From contig DATAPB010000199.1 of assembly GCA_036265435.1 (NCBI GenBank), positions 1 through 5,806 of the forward strand: a stretch of DNA of 5,806 bases. The letters run 5' to 3'. Source of the DNA: DASUPK01 sp036265435 (GTDB lineage: Bacteria; Actinomycetota; Thermoleophilia; Solirubrobacterales; 70-9). Of the stretch, positions 1-3,496 are shown piece after piece (positions within the stretch are counted from its first letter, which is position 1; every line of letters starts with the position of its first letter). The translations under genes and the position numbers were made by a program. The notes under the pieces are model-generated. The model was not told the origin of the DNA, searched no databases, and saw only the letters and a list, made by a program, of their open reading frames with translations.

Positions 1-104
1 GCAAGCAGCAGCAGAAGTCCCAGGGCGGGACGGGTGGCAATCCGCTGGGCGGCACCGGGGGCGGCGGCAACCCGCTCGGCGGGCTGGGGACCGGCGGGCT
101 TTAG
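1..104 (+). CDS. C-terminal end of a Gly-rich protein (partial)
   Basis: The reading frame whose codons begin at position 3 enters from the left edge and ends at TAG 102-104. It encodes about 33 residues: a Lys/Gln-rich stretch (KQQQKSQ) followed by a flexible Gly tail containing two copies of GGNPLGG. The two GGNPLGG copies differ only at codon third positions (aat/aac, ctg/ctc, ggc/ggg), which favours this frame as the coded one. The protein itself cannot be identified from a low-complexity tail; many bacterial proteins end in such Gly/Leu/Pro tails. It lies 59 bp upstream of the tRNA gene in the same direction. I see no clear terminator between them. Confidence 0.6.
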   Translation, partial: KQQQKSQGGTGGNPLGGTGGGGNPLGGLGTGGL

Positions 105-123
105 CCGCACCTGCTCTCCCGGG

Positions 124-151
124 TTAGCGATCCCTGAGCCCTTCCTATACT
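124..151 (+). promoter_or_regulatory. Candidate promoter of tRNA-Lys
   Basis: TATACT at 146-151 is a good sigma70-type -10 box (5 of 6 to TATAAT) and lies 12 bp before the first base of the tRNA, so transcription would start about 5 bp before the mature 5' end. The matching -35 is weak (TTAGCG at 124-129, 16-bp spacer, only TT conserved). The placement before a stable-RNA gene supports the -10; the -35 is uncertain. Confidence 0.45.
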
Positions 152-163
152 TTCGCCCTCCAC

Positions 164-236
164 GGGCCGTTAGCTCAGCTGGTAGAGCAGGAGACTCTTA
201 ATCTCAAGGTCACAGGTTCGATCCCTGTACGGCCCA
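164..236 (+). tRNA. tRNA-Lys, anticodon CTT
   Basis: The 73-nt sequence folds as a complete cloverleaf. The acceptor stem is GGGCCGT (164-170) with ACGGCCC (229-235) and discriminator A236. The D stem is GCTC/GAGC (173-176/185-188). The anticodon loop CTCTTAA (195-201) has anticodon CTT at 197-199. The variable loop is AGGTC. The T arm is ACAGG-TTCGATC-CCTGT (212-228). CCA is not encoded (236-239 reads ACTA), so it would be added after transcription. The top pair of the anticodon stem is a G190-A206 mismatch (positions 27-43); the other four pairs are good. The 3' part from tRNA position 40 onward is repeated at 1218-1251. An intrinsic terminator follows at once, so this is a single-gene transcription unit. 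Confidence 0.96.
203..236 (+). repeat. Direct repeat copy 1: 3' part of tRNA-Lys (att-like)
   Basis: Bases 203-236 cover tRNA positions 40 to 73, from the 3' side of the anticodon stem through the T arm to the discriminator. They match 1218-1251 at 32 of 34 positions, same orientation, with no gap. The two mismatches are A212/G1227 and T228/C1243, which pair with each other in the T stem. This copy belongs to the intact tRNA. Confidence 0.85.
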
Positions 237-240
237 CTAG

Positions 241-266
241 AAAAGCCCCGCAAGCAGGGGCTTTTT
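241..266 (+). terminator. Intrinsic terminator after tRNA-Lys
   Basis: AAAAGCCCC (241-249) pairs perfectly with GGGGCTTTT (257-265) around a 7-nt loop (GCAAGCA), and the run of T residues at 262-266 follows the GC-rich part. It begins 4 bp after the tRNA 3' end, as expected for termination of a monocistronic tRNA. Confidence 0.9.
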
Positions 267-390
267 CTATGCGCTTTGCGAACCAGCGGGACCGGTTCTG
301 ACGCCGGATAACCAACCATTTTGCAACCCTCGCCGTCGGGAACCAGCTGTCGAGCCGGGCACGAGGCGTGGCAGGGACGAAATTGCCGCG

Positions 391-639
391 GTGATGCGAG
401 CGCAATGGGAGTTGCTGGCGGATGGACGCTGGGAAACCGACCAGATCTACGATCGCGGCGAAGAGGTGATCGCCTTGGGACGTATCTCTCGTCGGATGCC
501 CGGCAGCGATGCTCGGCTTGAGGGTCAGTCCCTTGTCTCGTACAAGATCCGTAGCGGGAAAATGGTGCGAATCGAAGTGCTCGCCTTTGGCAGGGACGAG
601 GTTCACCCGGCCCTCGAAGCCACCGGGCTGCGGGAGTAG
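391..639 (+). CDS. SnoaL-like (NTF2-fold) protein, N-terminally truncated, probable pseudogene
   Basis: The 82-residue product starts at GTG 391 (ATG 394 is an alternative) and looks like the C-terminal half of an actinobacterial SnoaL-like/ketosteroid-isomerase-like protein. It shows the expected order: an acidic 'D.I.D.GEEVIALGR' strand region, a GSDARLEG segment, a 'Y.I.SGKMVRIEV' strand pair and the family-typical ending ALEATGLRE. Family members are usually about 120-140 residues, so roughly 45-55 N-terminal residues are absent. Homology-like sequence continues in frame upstream of the start (EPGTRRGRDEIAA, ending just before GTG 391), and the frame stays open back toward the tRNA terminator, where it no longer resembles the family. 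I infer a remnant that lost its 5' end. The Shine-Dalgarno is weak (AGGGACGA at 373-380). No catalytic function can be assigned; members range from cyclases and isomerases to proteins of unknown role. Confidence 0.55.
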   Translation: MMRAQWELLADGRWETDQIYDRGEEVIALGRISRRMPGSDARLEGQSLVSYKIRSGKMVRIEVLAFGRDEVHPALEATGLRE

Positions 640-640
640 G
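610..640 (+). repeat. Direct repeat A1: SnoaL-gene 3' end
   Basis: The last codons and stop of the SnoaL-like reading frame (ALEATGLRE-stop plus one base) match 996-1026 at 28 of 31 positions in the same orientation. Confidence 0.65.
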
Positions 641-767
641 CGGCTTTGACCTGAGAGGCAAGAGCTCGGACCAGGAGGACCGGGGGCCTTAACAAAGCCG
701 GAGTGGGGGAAGCCAGGTTCGGATATTTTTACGTGTCGAGGCGCCCGAGCTGACCGAAAGGCTGACG

Positions 768-995
768 ATGAGTAAAAAGGACAAGGACGACCTGGCTGAG
801 CACGAGAAGGAGCAGGAGCACCGGGCTCCGGAGCCGGGCATGACCCCGAGAGAGCCGGAGCAGCCGCCCCCCCACGAGGTGAAGGACCCCCTGGAGAACC
901 TCGAGGAGCGCGAGCACGAGATGGAGCAGGAGGACCGGGCTCCGGGGCCGGGGATGACCCCGAGAGAGCCGGAGCCGCCGCCCTCAAAGGACTAG
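768..995 (+). CDS. Small charged Pro/Glu-rich protein with an internal duplication
   Basis: This 75-residue protein starts at ATG 768, 7 bp after GAAAGG (755-760), a usable ribosome binding site. I recognise no family. It is hydrophilic and probably disordered: a Lys/Asp-rich start (SKKDKDD) and no Cys, Trp, Phe or Tyr. Residues 11-34 and 49-72 are two copies of a 24-residue unit carrying EHE-x-EQE, RAP-x-PGMTPREPE and PPP. The first half of each unit could form a charged helix, the second half is Pro-rich. Codon third positions are GC-rich as in the neighbouring genes. At DNA level the units match at 67 of 72 positions with a 114-bp period; four of the five differences change an amino acid. 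There is no signal peptide or membrane segment, so it is expected in the cytoplasm. It lies between the two tRNA 3'-end copies, so it may be cargo of an inserted element. The function is unknown. Confidence 0.6.
   Translation: MSKKDKDDLAEHEKEQEHRAPEPGMTPREPEQPPPHEVKDPLENLEEREHEMEQEDRAPGPGMTPREPEPPPSKD
798..869 (+). repeat. 72-bp in-frame repeat, unit 1
   Basis: This unit matches 912-983 at 67 of 72 positions. It starts on a codon boundary and encodes residues 11-34 of the small charged protein. Confidence 0.9.
912..983 (+). repeat. 72-bp in-frame repeat, unit 2
   Basis: This is the second copy of the 798-869 unit, 114 bp (38 codons) downstream. The codon changes relative to unit 1 are AAG to ATG, CAC to GAC, GAG to GGG, GGC to GGG (silent) and CAG to CCG. 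Confidence 0.9.
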
Positions 996-1026
996 GCCCT
1001 CGAAGCCGCCGGGCTGTCGGAGTAGG
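996..1026 (+). repeat. Direct repeat A2: orphan SnoaL-gene 3' end
   Basis: It begins directly after the TAG of the small charged protein. Read in frame it gives ALEAAGLSE followed by TAG, the usual end of SnoaL-like proteins. It matches 610-640 at 28 of 31 positions. Nothing SnoaL-like precedes it, so it is a fragment, either a partial duplication of 610-640 or the end of a second lost gene. Confidence 0.55.
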
Positions 1027-1217
1027 GGATATCGAACCTCGACTCCGCTCCCACCCGGCGGTAGCCTCAGTTGAGGTGTGCCGCGAAGTCTGGTCGGCGT
1101 TTTCTACGTTGACCCCAGGAGAGCCCGGTGCCACCGACACCCCGTCTAACTCCCCGCCTAACTGGCTCGGCGGAACATGATCGGGAGCAGATATCCGGGC
1201 GCCGCAACTTCGCACTC
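1027..1217. other. Non-coding stretch inside the tRNA-bounded segment
   Basis: No convincing gene lies here. The open frames crossing it on either strand lack family-like sequence, and the minus-strand ones read the antisense of the tRNA fragment. The only structure I see is a 12-bp tandem pair at 1140-1163 and a weak 5-bp stem (CCGCC 1154-1158 with GGCGG 1168-1172). Confidence 0.5.
1140..1163 (+). repeat. 12-bp tandem repeat, two units
   Basis: CCCCGTCTAACT (1140-1151) is followed directly by CCCCGCCTAACT (1152-1163), 11 of 12 identical. It lies about 55 bp before the tRNA 3'-end fragment. Paired short repeats near an attachment site can be recombinase arm sites, but two units are too few to claim this. 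Confidence 0.5.
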
Positions 1218-1251
1218 CTCAAGGTCGCAGGTTCGATCCCTGCACGGCCCA
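1218..1251 (+). repeat. Direct repeat copy 2: orphan tRNA-Lys 3' end (att-like)
   Basis: It reproduces tRNA-Lys positions 40-73 with an intact T arm (GCAGG/CCTGC) and discriminator A. The 45 bases upstream do not form an acceptor 5' strand, a D arm or an anticodon loop, so this is a fragment and not a tRNA gene. No intrinsic terminator follows. It ends 34 bp before the stop codon of the antiporter gene on the opposite strand. Confidence 0.85.
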
Positions 1252-1285
1252 TCATCGAATCGGTGCTCTCCGGCGGCTTGGCCTC

Positions 1286-2533
1286 TCAGGGCGGGGACGG
1301 CTCTGCCTCGGGCGTAACGGGTTTCGGGCCATCCAGCAGACCGAGCCTGTTGGCGAGCCACCCCGCAGGAAGCGCCTGCAGAACCAGGGTCATGATGATC
1401 GCGAGGGCGACAACGCTCGCGTAGGTGTCGATATTCGGCACACCAAGCCCGGCCAGAACTCCGACCAGAGCCGCCGGCACGACGCCGGTCTCGCGCGTCC
1501 AACAGAGAAACGCGATCTCGCGCGGAGTCCAGGCTCCGCGCCGGTCGGGCCCGGTACAGGCGAGCACCGCGAGTGGCCGCGCCACCAGGACCAGCACGCC
1601 GATCACGGCAAGCGCGGGGAGCAGATTGTCCCCCAGCACACCGAAGGGGATGTTCGCACCCAAGACCAGGAAGACGAAGAACGTGACCAGGTCCGCCGAA
1701 TTGGCGGCGAATCGCCGCATCTCCTGTTCATGCTCCTGCTGCATCTCCAGTCCCATGTGCTCCATGTTCGCCGCGATCAGGCCGGCGAGAAAGGCACCCA
1801 GGTAGCCACTGCCGCCGGCGGAGTCGAGCGAGAAGTAGCTGATCGTGACGACCATCAGGGCAGCCGCTCCCGACGACTCCCGCCAGATTCCGGCGCGACG
1901 GCTCGAGACCGTGGCCGAGAGGAGCACGCCGGCGACGATGCCGATGACGGTGCTGATCGCGAGATTGACCAGGAAGTCGGCAACGGGGGTCCCCACGGAG
2001 CTGTCGCCACTGACCAGGACGCCCGCCAGCGCCAGCGCGAGCACCGCGCCGGTGGGATCGTTGAAGGCGGATTCCGCCACCACCGTCTCGGCCACCTTGG
2101 GCCTGAGGCGGGAGCGGACGAACAGGGGTATCAGGATGGCGGGATCGGTGGGCGATAGCACTGCTCCCATGAGCAGCGCCGCGGTCCAGGACAGTCCGAA
2201 GGCTAGATGCGCAGCCGCGCCGGTGACCGCCGCCGTCAGGATCACCCCCGGGAGGATGAGAAGCCCGAGCCCGACCCATACCTGGCGGAGCACGTTGAAC
2301 GACAGGTTGAGCCCTCCGTAGAAGAGGATCATCGAGACGCCCAGGGTGAAGATGAGCTGTGCCCCGAGCGAGTCGAGCGGCACGTCGATGACGTCGAGCA
2401 TCGAGGGGCCGAGAAGGGCGCCGAAGAGGACGAGCAGCAGGATCTCGGGAATCCGAGCCAGGCTGGCAAGGAAGCGTGCCGCCAGAGCCGCGCTCAGCAT
2501 GAGGCTGAGCGTCAGAAGCACGTCGCGGGTCAC
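1286..2533 (-). CDS. CPA1-type cation:proton (Na+/H+) antiporter
   Basis: This 415-residue inner-membrane protein has about 12 hydrophobic segments and the normal length of the membrane domain of NhaP/CPA1 exchangers. It should exchange Na+ or K+ for protons. Visible signatures include SPTDPA (127-132, the discontinuous-helix TDP region) and ESAFNDPTG (154-162), whose N158-D159 pair is the ion-binding ND motif of electroneutral CPA1 carriers. SGYLGAFLAGLIAAN (242-256), FFVFLVLGANI (285-295), RP (319-320) and RETGVVPAAL (347-356) also fit the family. A charged loop (EMQQEHEQEMRRF, 263-275) separates two segments. No RCK/TrkA nucleotide-binding domain is attached; the C-tail is short and Pro-rich. 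The GTG start overlaps the stop of the upstream sensor-like gene by 4 bp (GTGA), behind a purine-rich run (2536-2551 on the complement), so the two are co-translated. The ion cannot be told from sequence. Confidence 0.92.
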   Translation of the reverse strand: MTRDVLLTLSLMLSAALAARFLASLARIPEILLLVLFGALLGPSMLDVIDVPLDSLGAQLIFTLGVSMILFYGGLNLSFNVLRQVWVGLGLLILPGVILTAAVTGAAAHLAFGLSWTAALLMGAVLSPTDPAILIPLFVRSRLRPKVAETVVAESAFNDPTGAVLALALAGVLVSGDSSVGTPVADFLVNLAISTVIGIVAGVLLSATVSSRRAGIWRESSGAAALMVVTISYFSLDSAGGSGYLGAFLAGLIAANMEHMGLEMQQEHEQEMRRFAANSADLVTFFVFLVLGANIPFGVLGDNLLPALAVIGVLVLVARPLAVLACTGPDRRGAWTPREIAFLCWTRETGVVPAALVGVLAGLGVPNIDTYASVVALAIIMTLVLQALPAGWLANRLGLLDGPKPVTPEAEPSPP

Positions 2534-3213
2534 GACTCCTCGCCGCCCTCCGGTTCTCGTGCCGTGCTTTCAGGAATCCGGCGCTCCCCCTCGAGCGCCA
2601 TCCGTGCGACGTCGTTTGCCGTGAACAGCAGCAGGACGATCACGAAGGCCGCACCGAGCGCCACGGCGATCATCCGGCGGCGGGCCTCGTCACGTGCGTC
2701 GTCGAACGCGCGGTTTGCGTCCTCAGCGAGCTGCGCCTCGTATGAGGCCAGGCGTTCGGCGGCGCCCGCCATCGCCTCGAAGCGCACCAGCTCGGGCCCG
2801 AGGAGGATGGCCTTCGTCCGCTGGAGGTCGCCCTCCTTGAGGGCGCGCCAAGCCACCACGTCGAGGGCCATGAAGCGGTCGAACCCGGACTGAAGGGCGC
2901 TGAGCAGCGAGCGTTCGCGCGGCTGCGTGAATGTGTTTGCCGCCTGCTCGAGATTCCGCCGTAGCTCGGCCGCCGAGCGGACGAATCGCGGCCGGGAGCG
3001 TCCGTCGTCGTAACCGTAGGCCGTCTGCCAGCCGTTCATGTCGGTCACCCCGAATTTGAGCTCGCGCGCCAGCGCCTCGTCCCTGGCGCGCGCATCTACA
3101 TCGTCGAAGCTGTTTCCCATCTCCCCCATCCCGTGAAGGGCGACAGCCGTAGTGGCGAGGGGGCCGAGGATCGTGAGCAGGATGGCCGTGTAGAGCTTTG
3201 CCCGGATCGTCAT
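2530..3213 (-). CDS. Two-TM protein with MCP-like extracytoplasmic helical sensor domain, no output domain
   Basis: This 227-residue protein has TM1 at about 8-28, an extracytoplasmic region at 29-180, TM2 at 181-198 and a short charged tail (199-227). The outer region is predicted all-helical with heptad-like stretches. It resembles four-helix-bundle ligand domains of methyl-accepting chemotaxis proteins, including DMNGWQTAYGYD (58-69), a motif I recall from actinobacterial chemoreceptors. The HAMP, kinase or methyl-accepting parts that normally follow TM2 are absent; the protein simply ends in a Glu/Pro-rich tail. ATG 3213 is the natural start because TM1 follows directly; the Shine-Dalgarno is weak. 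It is the first gene of a two-gene unit with the antiporter (4-bp overlap), so it may be a sensory or accessory subunit of that transporter. It could also be a truncated chemoreceptor. The topology is seen; the function is inferred. Confidence 0.75.
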   Translation of the reverse strand: MTIRAKLYTAILLTILGPLATTAVALHGMGEMGNSFDDVDARARDEALARELKFGVTDMNGWQTAYGYDDGRSRPRFVRSAAELRRNLEQAANTFTQPRERSLLSALQSGFDRFMALDVVAWRALKEGDLQRTKAILLGPELVRFEAMAGAAERLASYEAQLAEDANRAFDDARDEARRRMIAVALGAAFVIVLLLFTANDVARMALEGERRIPESTAREPEGGEES

Positions 3214-3240
3214 CGGCTCTGGCCGCCGATGCGGGACAAG

Positions 3241-3254
3241 TTCCGCTCGCGGAA
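3241..3254. promoter_or_regulatory. Perfect 6-2-6 palindrome in a divergent promoter gap
   Basis: TTCCGC (3241-3246) and GCGGAA (3249-3254) are perfect inverted arms with a 2-bp centre. The site lies near the middle of the 65-bp gap between the divergent sensor (3213) and small membrane protein (3279) genes, where a dimeric regulator could control both. It covers the weak -35 position of the plus-strand promoter candidate. Which protein binds it, if any, is unknown. Confidence 0.35.
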
Positions 3255-3262
3255 GCCGGTCA

Positions 3263-3268
3263 TAGACT
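3263..3268 (+). promoter_or_regulatory. Candidate -10 box of a leaderless transcript
   Basis: TAGACT at 3263-3268 fits the TAnnnT pattern of actinobacterial -10 boxes. A start about 7 bp downstream would fall within 4-5 bases of ATG 3279. Together with the lack of a clear Shine-Dalgarno this suggests a leaderless or nearly leaderless mRNA for the 71-residue membrane protein. Confidence 0.3.
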
Positions 3269-3278
3269 GTCCCGGACG

Positions 3279-3494
3279 ATGATCCTGTTCCTGCTCACCG
3301 ACGCCGTCCCTCCGTTCCTGCTCGTCTGTCTCCTGATCATGTGCTATCTGGCGGGATACGAGCTCTGGAAGGAGGACCTGCAGTTCCTCTGGAAGGCCTG
3401 GTGGGTTCTGTTCGTGTTCCTGCTGAACATCCTGGGCTTTGCGATCTTTTGGATCTGGCTTCTGATCCGGCGGACCCGCGCACGGGCCGCGTAG
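3279..3494 (+). CDS. Small two-TM membrane protein (71 aa), unknown function
   Basis: The product is 71 residues with TM segments at about 10-27 and 41-63, a short charged linker (ELWKEDLQ, 28-35) and a basic C-terminus (IRRTRARAA) that predicts a cytoplasmic end. It is rich in Trp, Phe and Leu. The second segment with its NxxG and following RR recalls PLDc_N-like small membrane domains, but the match is too weak for a name. I chose ATG 3279 because the in-frame TTG at 3198 would add a non-hydrophobic, unlikely leader running across the start of the divergent sensor gene. There is no clear Shine-Dalgarno. The gene is divergent from the sensor-antiporter pair and convergent with the GAF/PucR regulator; the two stop codons are 2 bp apart. 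A role beside the sensor-antiporter pair is possible but only by position. Confidence 0.65.
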   Translation: MILFLLTDAVPPFLLVCLLIMCYLAGYELWKEDLQFLWKAWWVLFVFLLNILGFAIFWIWLLIRRTRARAA

Positions 3495-3496
3495 GC

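Larger units (their letters stand above)
203..1251 (+). mobile_element. Candidate remnant of a tRNA-Lys-integrated element
   Basis: Two direct copies of the tRNA 3' end bound the segment, one inside the intact tRNA and one 1015 bp downstream without a 5' half. Tyrosine-recombinase elements are known to leave exactly this arrangement, because attP carries the tRNA 3' end and restores the gene. The contents are accessory in character: a broken SnoaL-like gene, a repeat-built small charged protein and a second SnoaL 3'-end fragment. No integrase, excisionase or replication gene is visible, and 1 kb is too small for an autonomous element, so it would be a deletion remnant or a non-autonomous passenger. 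The alternative is a decayed tandem tRNA-Lys gene whose 5' half was lost. Confidence 0.4.

Noticed and set aside
768..995. The two 72-bp units as a CRISPR-like array
   Set aside because: There are only two units, they are long and in frame, and the sequence between them is coding with the same composition. It is a gene-internal duplication.
175..1215. Long open frame on the minus strand across the whole tRNA-bounded segment, and a second one at 170-661
   Set aside because: Both end by reading the antisense of tRNA-Lys (GIEPVTLR / RDRTCDLE style endings, a well-known artefact of open frames antisense to tRNAs). The middle is the antisense of the 72-bp repeats. High GC explains the lack of stops.
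1179..1251. A complete second tRNA gene
   Set aside because: Only positions 40-73 are present. The bases before 1218 give no acceptor 5' strand, D arm or anticodon loop.
1067..1255. Minus-strand frame beginning MMGRAGIEPATLR
   Set aside because: It is the antisense translation of the orphan tRNA 3' end; the same artefact as above.
1728..2279. Overlapping frames on both strands inside the antiporter gene
   Set aside because: They are Arg/Gly/Pro-rich shadows of the real gene, which has clear family motifs across its full length.
3198..3278. TTG 3198 as start of the small membrane protein
   Set aside because: It would add 27 non-hydrophobic residues and overlap the start of the divergent sensor gene. 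ATG 3279 gives a membrane segment almost at once and a fitting -10 box.
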